Assembly (NCBI RefSeq): GCF_001424945.1
Contig: NZ_LMCW01000014.1
Location: 42,660-106,659, forward strand
Direction of reading: 5' to 3'
From: Rhizobium sp. Root1203
Lineage (GTDB): Bacteria > Pseudomonadota > Alphaproteobacteria > Rhizobiales > Rhizobiaceae
Length of the DNA stretch: 64,000 nt
In this document: positions 35,176 through 44,490 of the stretch, one piece after another
Position numbering within the stretch: the first letter of the stretch is position 1
How the letters are laid out: the number at the start of each line of letters is the position of its first letter
Position numbers and translations under genes: made by a program
The notes under the pieces: model-generated
Database searches by the model: none
Seen by the model: only the letters and a program-made list of their open reading frames with translations
Told to the model about the DNA's origin: nothing

Positions 35176-35988
35176 ATGAGCAACAAGCCTTTGAAAGTCA
35201 TGTATTTGAACCCGGTCGGCGAGAACGATGCGGTCGACCAGATCTTTGCCGATATGGCGCGGGACCACAAACTGCCCGGAACCGAAGTGCACATAACTGC
35301 CCTTCCCAAGGAGCACTATGCCTTCAGGCATATCGAATTTCGCACCTATGAAGCGATGGTGACGCGCGGCATCATGCGTGCCGTTCGCGCAGCCGCAGAG
35401 GAAGGGTTCGACGCACTGGCCATCGGCTGCTTCTACGACACGGCACTCCATGACGCCAGAGAGATTTCAGGCGAGATGATCGTTACCGGTCCCTGCATCG
35501 CCTCCTGCGAGATCGCTGCCAGCCTCTCCAACCGCTTCGGCATCATCGTCGGACGCCGGAAATGGGTGCACCAGATGCAGTCCACCGTGCACTCCTACGG
35601 CCACGGCGATCGCCTCGCTGGCTTCTATGACGTTGGCCTTGGTGTGGACGATTTTCAGAAGGATCACGCGGAGACCAATCGCCGGTTGCTCGTCGCGGGC
35701 CGCAAGGCCGTCGAGGAAGGTGGCGCAGAATCCGTGATCCTCGGTTGCACGATGGAAATCGGTTTCTACAAGGAAATCGAGCGCGAACTCGGAGTTCCGG
35801 TCATCGACCCGTCGATTGCAGCCCTCAAGCGCGCGGAATATGGCGCGACGCTCAAGCGCCAATGCGGCTGGGTACCGAGCCGCAAGGGATCCTGCGAATC
35901 CCCTTCCGAGGCAGAGCTCGCGGCCTTCAACGCGTTCACCGGCAATGAACCGGTCTTCGGCAACCGCATAGTTGTACCCGCGAACTAG
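35176..35988 (+). CDS. Asp/Glu/hydantoin racemase family protein
   Basis: The product is 270 residues with the paired cysteines of the family, one in AIGCFYDTAL near residue 80 and one in ILGCTMEIGF near 190. These act as the two acid/base groups in cofactor-independent racemisation. Next to HyuAB it probably racemises a hydantoin-like ring or the product amino acid so that both enantiomers can be used. GGAGAGAACG precedes the ATG, 9 bases after hyuB. A maleate isomerase-like activity is an alternative within the superfamily. Confidence 0.88.
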   Translation: MSNKPLKVMYLNPVGENDAVDQIFADMARDHKLPGTEVHITALPKEHYAFRHIEFRTYEAMVTRGIMRAVRAAAEEGFDALAIGCFYDTALHDAREISGEMIVTGPCIASCEIAASLSNRFGIIVGRRKWVHQMQSTVHSYGHGDRLAGFYDVGLGVDDFQKDHAETNRRLLVAGRKAVEEGGAESVILGCTMEIGFYKEIERELGVPVIDPSIAALKRAEYGATLKRQCGWVPSRKGSCESPSEAELAAFNAFTGNEPVFGNRIVVPAN

Positions 35989-36044
35989 CGAGACGGACGG
36001 CGTTCAAAGGCGACTGAAGTATTCGGAGACTTGGGAGAATAGGC

Positions 36045-37148
36045 ATGATCTCGCAGACTAAAAACCGCCTTGCCGCGATCCGCGTGCGAATGGCCCGCAC
36101 CGGCACGGGTCTCGTTGCCATTGCGCCCGGTTCGCATATGGATTGGGTGTTGGGCTTTCACCCTCATCCGGACGAGCGTCCTTGCCTGCTGCTGATCGCG
36201 CCGGAGCAGGAGGCATTCCTGATGCCTGCGCTGAACGCCGAGGGCAGCCGGGCGTTCACGGACATCCGGTTCTTCAACTGGGCCGATGAGGTAGGGCCTG
36301 CCACCGCGCTGCGGGAGGCGCTTGCGGCAATCGACGCCAGCACTCCCGGTCTCGTCGCGCTGGATGAGACGATGCGCACCGATTTCGCACTGCTGTTGCT
36401 CGATGCGCTGCCTGCCGGCACGAAACGCGATTTCACGCCGAAGACGCTGGGTGGCCTCAGGATGCGCAAGGACGATGCCGAGTATTCCAAGCTCAAGATG
36501 AACGCAGGTATTGCCGATCGTGCTATCCAGATTGCGCTTTCCAGGATCAAGCCGGGCATAACGGAGAACCAGGTTGCGGCCGAAATTCGCGAGCATTTCG
36601 CGTCTGAAGGCGCTGAACCGGCATTCTGGATCGTTGGGTCTGGCCCGAACGGCGCATTTCCGCATCATTCCGCAAGCGAGCGCGTGATTCAGGAAGGCGA
36701 TGCCGTCGTTATCGATATCGGCGGGCGTAAGGAGGGATTTCCGAGCGACATCACCCGTATGGTCGCCATCGGAATGCCACCGGAAGGCTACGAGGAGGTC
36801 CACGCCATCGTCGAAAAGGCGGTGCAGGCGGCATTGAAGACGGCAAGACCGGGCGTCGTGGCTAAGGATGTCGATTTCGCTGCACGCAAAGTGATCGCCG
36901 ACGCCGGCTATGGAGAGTATTTCGTCCACCGCACGGGGCACGGAATGGGCATCGACGGCCATGAGCCGCCCTACATCACAGCGACGTCGGATACTGTCCT
37001 TGAAGAGGGCATGGTGTTCTCGATCGAACCGGGCATCTACCTTCCGGGTCGCTTTGGCATCCGTCTGGAGGACATCGTTATTCTCCGCGAGGACGGCCCG
37101 GAAATTCTCTCGGCTCTTCCCAGGGACCTGAATGTTGTGCGGGGTTAA
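36045..37148 (+). CDS. M24-family metallopeptidase (Xaa-Pro dipeptidase-like)
   Basis: The product is 367 residues with an N-terminal creatinase-like domain and a C-terminal pita-bread catalytic domain. The five metal ligands are visible in order: the two Asp in VVIDIGG and SDITRM, His in HRTGHGMGID, and the two Glu in SIEPGIY and IRLEDIV. The family cleaves Xaa-Pro dipeptides or, in creatinase relatives, C-N bonds in non-peptide substrates. As the last gene of the hydantoinase operon it may process an imported dipeptide or the ring-opened product. Confidence 0.9.
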   Translation: MISQTKNRLAAIRVRMARTGTGLVAIAPGSHMDWVLGFHPHPDERPCLLLIAPEQEAFLMPALNAEGSRAFTDIRFFNWADEVGPATALREALAAIDASTPGLVALDETMRTDFALLLLDALPAGTKRDFTPKTLGGLRMRKDDAEYSKLKMNAGIADRAIQIALSRIKPGITENQVAAEIREHFASEGAEPAFWIVGSGPNGAFPHHSASERVIQEGDAVVIDIGGRKEGFPSDITRMVAIGMPPEGYEEVHAIVEKAVQAALKTARPGVVAKDVDFAARKVIADAGYGEYFVHRTGHGMGIDGHEPPYITATSDTVLEEGMVFSIEPGIYLPGRFGIRLEDIVILREDGPEILSALPRDLNVVRG

Positions 37149-37179
37149 ACATGCTGACCTTAGGTCGTGACCTGGATCG

Positions 37180-37200
37180 AGGGCGGGCTGGGTCCGCCCT
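37180..37200. terminator. Hairpin between convergent operons
   Basis: AGGGCGG and CCGCCCT flank a 7-base loop with TTTCC after it. It lies between the M24 gene and the M20 gene, which face each other, so it may terminate both operons. Confidence 0.6.
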
Positions 37201-37205
37201 TTCCG

Positions 37206-38369
37206 CTAGGCCAGGCGGTCCTTGGCCAGGTGGTAGAAGTACATCGCGCCACGCTCGAGGATGTCATCATTGAAATCGTAGGTCGTGGTGTGCAGGCCGG
37301 AGCTGTCGCCGTTGCCGATCAGGACGTATGCCCCCGGAACCTTCTCCAGCAGGAATGAGAAATCCTCGCTTCCCATCAAAGGCAGGTCGAGCTCGACAAA
37401 TGCGTCCTCGCCGAAATGTTGCGTGATCGTGGACTTTGCTGCACGGACTGCTTCGGCGTCATTGATGGTGGCGGGATATCCGACTTGCCAGTCCAGGGCT
37501 ACTTCGGCGTTGTAGCTTTTTGCCTGGTATGTAGCGACCTGAGCGACGCGCTCGCGGATCTCTTCGCGAACCTTGGGGTTCATCGCACGCATGCTGATCT
37601 CGAGCGCGGCGGTATCCGGAATGATGTTGGATGCCGAACCCGATAGAAACGAACCGACGGTCACGACCGAAGGCTGGTGAGGCGAGACGCTGCGCGAGAC
37701 GATCGACTGCAGTGCCATGACGATGCTGGATCCGACGACGACAGGATCGACCGTGTCTTCAGGCTGCGCGCCGTGTCCCCCCTTGCCCTTAACTGTGATG
37801 GTCACCACGTCGATCGACGCCGCTACGGGGCCGGCACGCGCTGCGAAGGTGCCGCTCGGAATGCCTGGCCAGTTGTGAAGGGCAAAGATCTGATCGCAGG
37901 GGAAGCGTTCGAGCAGGCCGTCCTCGAGCATCAGCTTCGCGCCGCCGAAATTTTCTTCGGCGGGCTGGAAGATCAGGTGCACCGTTCCGGAAAAACTCTT
38001 GTCCCGGGACAATGCCCACGCCGCGCCGAGAAGCATGCTGGTATGCCCGTCGTGGCCGCAGGCATGCATCGCACCGGCGTGCCGGCTGGCGTAGGGCAGG
38101 CCGGTCTCCTCCTGCATTGGAAGAGCGTCGAAATCAGCCCGGAAGCCGATTGCACGATTGCTGTTGCCAGCGCGGAGCGTCGCGACGATGCCTGTGCTAG
38201 CGAGGCCACGCGTGATTTCGTATCCCCACCTTTCGAGCTGTGCCGCAATGAAATCCGAAGTCTTGACTTCCGAAAGGCCGATCTCGGGCATCTCGTGGAG
38301 ACGATGTCGAATATCGACGAGGTCAGGGAGAAATTCCTTGAAGTTGAAATCGCTCATTGTCGCGCTCAT
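37206..38369 (-). CDS. M20-family amidohydrolase (hippurate/N-acyl amino acid hydrolase type)
   Basis: The product is 387 residues of the M20D (AmhX/HipO) type. Metal-binding segments are visible: MHACGHDGHTSMLLG near residue 105, FQPAEENFGG near 140, FALHNWPG near 165 and MGSEDFSFLLE near 355. It cleaves amide bonds of N-acyl amino acids. Its ATG overlaps the stop of the upstream ABC ATPase gene, so it is the last gene of the arginine-family operon. Release of an amino acid from an imported conjugate is a reasonable role; the substrate is unknown. Confidence 0.9.
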   Translation of the reverse strand: MSATMSDFNFKEFLPDLVDIRHRLHEMPEIGLSEVKTSDFIAAQLERWGYEITRGLASTGIVATLRAGNSNRAIGFRADFDALPMQEETGLPYASRHAGAMHACGHDGHTSMLLGAAWALSRDKSFSGTVHLIFQPAEENFGGAKLMLEDGLLERFPCDQIFALHNWPGIPSGTFAARAGPVAASIDVVTITVKGKGGHGAQPEDTVDPVVVGSSIVMALQSIVSRSVSPHQPSVVTVGSFLSGSASNIIPDTAALEISMRAMNPKVREEIRERVAQVATYQAKSYNAEVALDWQVGYPATINDAEAVRAAKSTITQHFGEDAFVELDLPLMGSEDFSFLLEKVPGAYVLIGNGDSSGLHTTTYDFNDDILERGAMYFYHLAKDRLA

Positions 38370-39130
38370 GCCATCTGGAGGAACTGACGAAGCCGCGGCG
38401 ATTGCGGGTTCTTCATCATGGTTTCGGGGGCGCCGCGTTCTTCGACCAGCCCCTTGTGAAGGAAGATGACCTCGCTCGAAATATCACGCGCGAGCGCCAT
38501 TTCATGCGTGACCATGACCATCGTACGGCCTTCATCGGCGAGCTTCTTGATGACCTGCAACACCTCGTTGACAAGCTCAGGATCAAGCGCCGACGTGGGC
38601 TCGTCAAACAGCATCACCTCCGGCTTCATGGCGAGCGCACGGGCGATTGCCGCACGCTGTTGCTGGCCACCGGAAAGCTGCGCCGGATATTGGTCGCGCT
38701 TTGGCGTGATGCCGACCTTCTCCATCAGCACCTCGGCCTCGGCGATTGCATCCTTTCGCGGGATACCGAGCACGTGGATCGGTCCTTCGATGATGTTTTC
38801 GACGATGGTTCGGTGTGACCAGAGATTGAAGCTCTGAAACACCATGCCGAGCCTCGTGCGGATATGCTCCAGCTGGCGCGGCTCTGCGGCGTGAAGCATG
38901 CCGCCTCTGGTCGGTGCCGTACGGATCACTTCGCCTGCGACCGAGATTTCGCCCTTGTCGGGTGTCTCGAGGTAGTTGATGCACCGAAGCAGGGTGCTCT
39001 TTCCCGAGCCGCTGCTGCCGATCAGCGAAATCACGTCGCCTTTGCGCGCCTCGAACGATATGCCCTTCAGGACTTCGACGCCGCCGAAGCTCTTGTGAAT
39101 GTCTCTTACCGAGAGTGCTGTTTCGACCAT
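38366..39130 (-). CDS. Polar amino-acid ABC transporter ATPase (HisP/GlnQ type)
   Basis: The product is 254 residues with Walker A GSSGSGKSTLLRCINYLE near residue 38, signature LSGGQQQRAAIARAL near 155, Walker B VMLFDEPTSALDPEL near 177 and switch VTHEMALA. The IRTRLGMVFQSFNLW segment is typical of HisP/GlnQ. GGGAGG precedes the ATG. It energises uptake with the two permeases and the binding protein encoded upstream in the same operon. Confidence 0.92.
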   Translation of the reverse strand: MVETALSVRDIHKSFGGVEVLKGISFEARKGDVISLIGSSGSGKSTLLRCINYLETPDKGEISVAGEVIRTAPTRGGMLHAAEPRQLEHIRTRLGMVFQSFNLWSHRTIVENIIEGPIHVLGIPRKDAIAEAEVLMEKVGITPKRDQYPAQLSGGQQQRAAIARALAMKPEVMLFDEPTSALDPELVNEVLQVIKKLADEGRTMVMVTHEMALARDISSEVIFLHKGLVEERGAPETMMKNPQSPRLRQFLQMA

Positions 39131-39155
39131 TTCAATTCCTCCCAGGCTTGCGCGC

Positions 39156-39857
39156 TCAGGTGCGCACGACGCGATAGCGCGTCATGCGGAGTTCGACGGT
39201 GTTCATGATCCGGGTCAGGATGAAGACCACGGTGAAGTAGATGATGCCGGCGGCGATCAGCGGCTCGAAGATCAACAGCGACTGGCGCTGCAGCATGCGG
39301 GCGGTACCCATCACCTCCAGAATCGTGATCGTCGAGGCAAGCGACGTCGTCTTCAAAAGAATGATCAGGTCGCTCGTCAGAACGGGCATGCAGTGGCGGA
39401 ATGCCTGCGGCAGCGTCACGCGGCGAACAATCGTCCAGCGGGTCATGCCGATCGAGAGTGCAGCTTCGATTTGCCCGCGCGGTATCGACTGGATAGCACC
39501 TCGGATGACCTCTGCGTTGTAGGACGCTTGGTTGAGGCTGAGGGCGGCAATCGCATACCACAAGCCATCGCGCAGGTAGGGCCAGAGAAAGCTGTGACGA
39601 ACCCATGTGCCCGGCAAAACCTGCCCAAGGCCATAGTAGATGAGGTAGATCTGCACCAGCAAAGGCGTTCCGCGAAAGGCAAAGGTAAAAGCGAAGGCGG
39701 GCCATGCCAGCAACCGGTTCGTCGACAGGCGGGCAAGAGCCGCAAGTGTGCCGATGACCAGGCCGAAAATGCCGGCGGTAGCCGTCAGCAGCAGCGTCAG
39801 CGGCGTCGCCTTGATGAGGGCAGGGAGAAAAGAGATGACATTGGTGATCGTTTCCAT
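39156..39857 (-). CDS. Polar amino-acid ABC permease (HisM type)
   Basis: The product is 233 residues from METITNVISF with five or so membrane segments (LPALIKATPLTLLLTATAGI first) and the conserved loop IRGAIQSIPRGQIEAALSIG. Its ATG shares a base with the stop of the upstream permease gene (TGATG). A longer frame reaching back into that gene is spurious. It forms a heterodimeric channel with HisQ-type permease. Confidence 0.92.
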   Translation of the reverse strand: METITNVISFLPALIKATPLTLLLTATAGIFGLVIGTLAALARLSTNRLLAWPAFAFTFAFRGTPLLVQIYLIYYGLGQVLPGTWVRHSFLWPYLRDGLWYAIAALSLNQASYNAEVIRGAIQSIPRGQIEAALSIGMTRWTIVRRVTLPQAFRHCMPVLTSDLIILLKTTSLASTITILEVMGTARMLQRQSLLIFEPLIAAGIIYFTVVFILTRIMNTVELRMTRYRVVRT

Positions 39858-40570
39858 CAGCGATGCCCCCGGTTGAGGTGCTTTTCGATGCGGCTGATGG
39901 CAAGAACGGATACCAGCGTGATCAGCAGGAAGAGCACGGCCGTCAGGCCGTAGAAAAAGATGTACTGCTTCGTCCCTGCGGCTGCGCGGTAGCCGGTGTA
40001 GAGCAGTTCGCTGAACGAGCCGAGGACTGAGATGATGGCGCTTTCCTTTGTGATTGACAGCCACAGATTGCCCATCCCGGGCACAGCGTGGCGCATCATC
40101 TGCGGAAGAATGACTCGGGTCATGATCTTGCGCGGACGCATGCCGATGGAAACGGCCGCCTCGATCTGGCCGGACGGAACCGCAAGGTATGCGGACCGCA
40201 GCACCTCGGTCATGAATGCTCCGGAGACGAAAGCGAGTGCCACGATCGCTGCCCAGAACGGGCTGAACTGGAAGCCGTCGTCGACGAGGCCGAGATACTT
40301 CAATAAGCGCTCCGCACCGCTGGCGACGGAAAAATAGAGAAGCAGGATGACCAGCAGTTCCGGCAACGAGCGGACAACAGTGGTGTAGAGATCGGCGACC
40401 AAGCGCAGCCAACGATGCCGCGAGAGCTTGCCGGCTGCTCCCAGAAAACCGAAAACGACAGCGACCGCGTAGGAGACCATTGACACCTCCAGGGTCATCA
40501 ACAGGCCCCAGGCGAATTCGTCACCCCAGCCCTCGGCACCCCAGGCAAGCAAATGCCAATATGAGTCCAT
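39857..40570 (-). CDS. Polar amino-acid ABC permease (HisQ type)
   Basis: The product is 237 residues with about five membrane segments, the first around residues 22-45 (LLMTLEVSMVSYAVAVVFGF), and the loop LAVPSGQIEAAVSIGMRPRK. It is the partner of the following permease. It follows the binding-protein gene after a 163-base gap, the longest in this operon, which may hold an mRNA-processing element but shows no clear hairpin. Confidence 0.9.
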   Translation of the reverse strand: MDSYWHLLAWGAEGWGDEFAWGLLMTLEVSMVSYAVAVVFGFLGAAGKLSRHRWLRLVADLYTTVVRSLPELLVILLLYFSVASGAERLLKYLGLVDDGFQFSPFWAAIVALAFVSGAFMTEVLRSAYLAVPSGQIEAAVSIGMRPRKIMTRVILPQMMRHAVPGMGNLWLSITKESAIISVLGSFSELLYTGYRAAAGTKQYIFFYGLTAVLFLLITLVSVLAISRIEKHLNRGHR

Positions 40571-40733
40571 GCGTTCGTTACCTGCTTGATGCGCTGTTGC
40601 CCATGGCCGTCAGCCGGGCGACGCTTGGTTGCGGCGGAGTTTCAGCGAGCCGGCAACTCCGCGACGGATGCAAGGGAGCGCAGTTGCGCCTTTGCTCCCG
40701 AGCGCAGCCTGAGCCGCGCCCGGGATCACGCGA

Positions 40734-41534
40734 TTACTTCTTGCTGAAGATCCATTGGTCGACCAGCTTCTTCAGCGTGCCGTCCTTGTCCAGCTCTGCA
40801 AGCGCCGTGTTGATCTTGGTGAGCGTTGCTGCATCGCCCTTTCGCGCCGCGTAGGCGACACCTTCGCCAAGCGTGGCGTTCGTCGGCACTTCGATCTTCA
40901 CTTCATAGTCCGCGCCCGCCGGGGACTTCAGGAAGGTCTGGATGTAGAGATCGGGGATGAGCACGTAGTCGACGCGACCGGCGATCAGATCGGCAACCGA
41001 GTTGTCGGCGGTATCGTAGCTCTTGGCTTCGGCACCCGGGAGGTACTTGGCAACATAGGCAGCCTGGACGCTGGACGTCTGGACACCGACGATCTTTCCG
41101 GCGACAGCCTCCGGATCGACGATCTTTCCCGAACCGTCGGGCGCGTCGACCAACGCGATCTTCGCGTCGTCCGACTTGGCGCCGACAAATGACGTGCCCT
41201 CGGTGTAATACGGCGTGCTGAAGTCCACGACCTTGCGTCGGTCGTCGGTGATCGAGAACGCGCCGATGATGAAGTCGACCTTGTTCTCCTTCAGTGACGG
41301 GATCAGGCCGTCCCAGGCCATCTGCTTGATATCGCACTTCGCTTGCAGCTTGGCGCAGACGGCGCGCGACAGGTCGGCCTCAAGGCCTTCCCATTCGCCA
41401 GCCGTGTTGATCTGCGTAAACGGCATATAGGGCTCAGGCGTCATGCCGAGACGGATTGTGTCTTCGGCGTGGGCCAGGCCGGCGGACAGGACGAGCGCGA
41501 CAACTGCGGCGATCTTCGATTTCAGGCTGTACAT
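40734..41534 (-). CDS. Periplasmic arginine/ornithine-type binding protein
   Basis: The product is 266 residues with a signal peptide (MYSLKSKIAAVVALVLSAGLAHA, cut near residue 23) and an SBP_bac_3 domain: MTPEPYMPFTQINTAGEWEGLEADL, GLIPSLKENKVDFIIGAFSI and DFSTPYYTEG. This family binds basic or polar amino acids. Operon context with DDAH, CtlX and ornithine cyclodeaminase suggests arginine, methylarginine or citrulline. GGGAG precedes the ATG. Confidence 0.92.
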   Translation of the reverse strand: MYSLKSKIAAVVALVLSAGLAHAEDTIRLGMTPEPYMPFTQINTAGEWEGLEADLSRAVCAKLQAKCDIKQMAWDGLIPSLKENKVDFIIGAFSITDDRRKVVDFSTPYYTEGTSFVGAKSDDAKIALVDAPDGSGKIVDPEAVAGKIVGVQTSSVQAAYVAKYLPGAEAKSYDTADNSVADLIAGRVDYVLIPDLYIQTFLKSPAGADYEVKIEVPTNATLGEGVAYAARKGDAATLTKINTALAELDKDGTLKKLVDQWIFSKK

Positions 41535-41567
41535 TAAGTTCTCCCAGTGTGTTTTTGAGGCAGCTGC

Positions 41568-42371
41568 TTATTTACCGTTCCGGTACCAGCGCAGCGACAT
41601 GCAGGACAGGCCTGCGTCGATCTTGCCGATCTCAGTGGTCTTCATGGGCACGACCTTGTATCCGAGCTTGTCGAGCATCTCGATCGTGCGCGGGAAATCC
41701 GAACCGACCATGACGACGTCATTGACGCGCAATGCATTTGCAGCAGGCTCTTCGCCTTCCGGGATGATGATCTGCTTGAAGTCCTTGAAAACGCCAGAGC
41801 GCGCGAGGCGGGCCGTCGACAGGATGCTCTCTTCGTCGAGCAGCGAGCAATCGGTCTTGAAATGAAGCACGCCTTCGGGCGTCGCGACGATTTCTGCCTT
41901 GCGGCCTAGCTTGTCGATGCAGGCGGCAAGGGCTTCGGCACCTGTCTTGTCGGTGCGCGCGGAAAGACCGATCATGACACTCTTCGGCGTCGTCAGCACG
42001 TCGCCACCGTCGGCAAAGCCTGGATTCGGCAGATCGAGAACGGTCTCGAACATGGCGCGCAGCGTCGGGGTGATTTCCTTGGTCTCGTCAACGCGGCTTG
42101 CTGCACCCGGGCGCAGCAGGATCGCGCCTTCGGTGAACACGACCGCCGGATCTTCGACGAAGACGGAATCCGGGAATGCTTCGAGTGCCGGCAGGATGGT
42201 CACCTCGACACCGGCCGCGCGCATGGCAGCGATATAGGCATCGTGCTCGGCCTTGACACCTTCATAGGTCGGGTTGCCGCGATCGTCGGCACGCAGACCA
42301 TTGACGACCGAGCGCGACGGCTCGCGAACGATGACGGAATTGAAGTGATAAACTGATCTGGCTTGCGACAT
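41568..42371 (-). CDS. ddaH: Dimethylarginine dimethylaminohydrolase (DDAH)
   Basis: The product is 267 residues from MSQARSVYHF. The pentein-fold catalytic residues are visible: the Asp/Glu cluster in PDSVFVEDPAV near residues 67-76, His170 in GVLHFKTDCSL and Cys257 in DAGLSCMSLRW. DDAH hydrolyses N-omega-methylated arginine to citrulline plus methylamine or dimethylamine. A longer in-frame start exists but lacks a ribosome site and runs into ctlX. It stands between ctlX and the amino-acid binding-protein gene, consistent with a route from methylarginine to citrulline. Confidence 0.9.
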   Translation of the reverse strand: MSQARSVYHFNSVIVREPSRSVVNGLRADDRGNPTYEGVKAEHDAYIAAMRAAGVEVTILPALEAFPDSVFVEDPAVVFTEGAILLRPGAASRVDETKEITPTLRAMFETVLDLPNPGFADGGDVLTTPKSVMIGLSARTDKTGAEALAACIDKLGRKAEIVATPEGVLHFKTDCSLLDEESILSTARLARSGVFKDFKQIIIPEGEEPAANALRVNDVVMVGSDFPRTIEMLDKLGYKVVPMKTTEIGKIDAGLSCMSLRWYRNGK

Positions 42372-42412
42372 TTCCAAGTACCTTACCTTTCGATGGGGCT
42401 TATCTATCCGGC

Positions 42413-43375
42413 TCACTTGGCCGCGTAAAGCAATTGTGTGGTTGCCTGCTCGCGGCGCGACAGGTGAATGCCGGCCAGCATGCATCGGACGGAACCGCCG
42501 GCGAGTTCGACGGTCGAGACGTCGAACGGCAGAAGCGTTGCCGAACGTTCGATCGCGTCGATCTGCTCGGGCGTAAGGGAGGCGTGGGCGCGGGCGGACA
42601 AAACCACGATGCGGCCATGCGTGCCATCCAGCTCGATCGCATTGCCGGCAAAATTCTCAATCTGCTCGATCGACAGTTCGATCACCGTGCGGCCGGTTTC
42701 TTCAAGCCGACTGACGATTTCGTGCCGGCGCGCTCGATCGGGGATCATTTGCAAGCCAAGCAGCGCGAAGTCGGTGCCGATGCACATCAGCACATTGGTA
42801 TGGTAGATGGACTTGCCGTTGCGATCGACGGCGTCGAACACCATTGGCTCGAAATTGAAGTGCGTGCAGAAGCGCTCCAGTGCGACCTCGTTGGTGCGGT
42901 TCGAGCGCACGGCATAGGCGACGCGGCCGATGTGATCGAGCACCATGGCGCCGGTACCCTCGAGATATACGTTGTCCTTTTCCAGGCCCGAATAGTCGAT
43001 GACATCCTGGACGCGATACTCGTTCTTTAGCATTTCGATCACATCGGCGCGACGCTCGCTCTGGCGGCTTGCCGAATACATCGGATAGACGGCGACGTGC
43101 CCGCCGGAATGGGTAGAGAACCAGTTGTTGGGGAAGACCGAGTCCGGTCTCGTGACCGTTTCGTCTTCGAAGACATGGACGGTGACGCCCGCGGCTGCCA
43201 GGCCCTCTGCCATGCTGGTGACTTCGTCGAACGCAGCTTCGGCAATGGCTGCCGCCGCGCGCCTTTCGTCGTTGGACTGGAACGAATTGTCGTTCGCCGT
43301 CATCGGGTTGGGCGTGAAGTGATGCGGACGGATCATCACGACGGATTTCGGGGCCTGCACGGAAAGTCTGCTCAT
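42413..43375 (-). CDS. ctlX: CtlX-type citrulline hydrolase (amidinotransferase fold)
   Basis: The product is 320 residues of the arginine-deiminase-like pentein superfamily. Features include RPDSVFPNNWFSTHSGG near residue 75-91, YLEGTGAMVLDHIGR near 136, IYHTNVLMCIG near 190 and the C-terminal Cys in GGSVRCMLAGIHL. CtlX hydrolyses citrulline to ornithine, linking DDAH to ornithine cyclodeaminase. It follows the cyclodeaminase gene by 3 bases. The name is by family resemblance; arginine deiminase activity is the alternative. Confidence 0.82.
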   Translation of the reverse strand: MSRLSVQAPKSVVMIRPHHFTPNPMTANDNSFQSNDERRAAAAIAEAAFDEVTSMAEGLAAAGVTVHVFEDETVTRPDSVFPNNWFSTHSGGHVAVYPMYSASRQSERRADVIEMLKNEYRVQDVIDYSGLEKDNVYLEGTGAMVLDHIGRVAYAVRSNRTNEVALERFCTHFNFEPMVFDAVDRNGKSIYHTNVLMCIGTDFALLGLQMIPDRARRHEIVSRLEETGRTVIELSIEQIENFAGNAIELDGTHGRIVVLSARAHASLTPEQIDAIERSATLLPFDVSTVELAGGSVRCMLAGIHLSRREQATTQLLYAAK

Positions 43376-43378
43376 GGC

Positions 43379-44422
43379 TTAGGCGTAGCTCCCCAGCGCG
43401 CCAGGTGCGGACCGGCGAAATAGACCATAAAGGTTGCGCGGATCCACAGGCTGCGTAGTAAGGTCGAGTTCAGTAAAGAAATCAGTTCCTTGTACGGCAT
43501 CCCTGAGGTAGCGCAGGGCAGAAAAGTCTTCCGTGGCGAAGCCGACGGAATCGAAGATTGTGATCTGGGTGTCGGAGTGCCTGCCGATCGCTTCTCCCGT
43601 CATCACCTGCCAGAGCTCGGTCACTGGAAAATCGGCGGCCATCTGCTGGATTTCACCTTCGATGCGGGTTTGCTCAGGAAATTCGACAAAGACGTCGGCC
43701 CGCCGCAATATGTCGCCCTGCAACTCGGTCTTGCCGGGGCAATCGCCGCCAACCGCGTTGATGTGTACGCCGGCCCCGACCATGTTGTCGGAAAGGATCG
43801 TCGCGTTTTTCTTGTCGGCGGTGACGGTGGTGATGATGTCAGCAAGCGCCACAGCTTCCTCTGCGCTCTTGGCGACGGCAATGTCGATATCGGTGTCAGC
43901 AAGGTTGTCGCGGAATTTGGCGGCCGCATCTGGATCGATGTCGTAGACATAGAGGCTCTTGATCCCGAGAAGCGCGCTGAAGGCGAGGGCCTGGAATTCG
44001 GACTGGGCGCCGAGACCAATGATTGCCATCGTGCGGGAATCCTTGCGGGCAAGATATTTCGCCGCCAGCGCCGACGTCGCGGCCGTCCGAAGGCCGGTCA
44101 TCAATGTCATCTCGGACACGAGGCAGGGATAGCCGGTGCTGACATCGGAGAGAACGCCGAAAGCCGTAACCGTCTGGAGGCCGACATTTGGGTTCTTCGG
44201 ATGGCCGTTCACGTATTTGAAGCCGTAGTGTTGGCCGTCGGAGGTGGGCATCAGCTCGATGACGCCGGTCTTGGAGTGGCTGGCGACACGAGGCGTCTTT
44301 TCAAACTGCTCCCAGCGGCGGAAATCTTCTTCGATATAATCCGCGAGACCAAGCAGAAATGTCTCGATGCCGACGGATCGGACCAGTTCGATAACATTGC
44401 TGACGCCGACATACTGTACCAC
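43379..44422 (-). CDS. ocd: Ornithine cyclodeaminase
   Basis: The product is 347 residues of the OCD/mu-crystallin family with a Rossmann NAD site (MAIIGLGAQSEFQALAF near residue 133) and the N-terminal substrate domain with KYVNGHPKNP and EMTLMTGLRTAATSA. It converts L-ornithine to L-proline and ammonia. The start is a GTG with GGAG 8 bases upstream. It is the first gene of the leftward operon and is divergent from the Lrp-type regulator, which probably controls it. Confidence 0.92.
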   Translation of the reverse strand: MVQYVGVSNVIELVRSVGIETFLLGLADYIEEDFRRWEQFEKTPRVASHSKTGVIELMPTSDGQHYGFKYVNGHPKNPNVGLQTVTAFGVLSDVSTGYPCLVSEMTLMTGLRTAATSALAAKYLARKDSRTMAIIGLGAQSEFQALAFSALLGIKSLYVYDIDPDAAAKFRDNLADTDIDIAVAKSAEEAVALADIITTVTADKKNATILSDNMVGAGVHINAVGGDCPGKTELQGDILRRADVFVEFPEQTRIEGEIQQMAADFPVTELWQVMTGEAIGRHSDTQITIFDSVGFATEDFSALRYLRDAVQGTDFFTELDLTTQPVDPRNLYGLFRRSAPGALGSYA

Positions 44423-44490
44423 GCTGCAGCTCCATCAGGGAATTCGATGAAACAAGACTAGGTATGCACTAACGAACTTGAAATTCGAAA

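Noticed and set aside
39858..40412. Extended HisM-type permease frame reaching back through the HisQ gene
   Set aside because: It overlaps a better-supported permease gene entirely; the TGATG junction gives a natural start for HisM.
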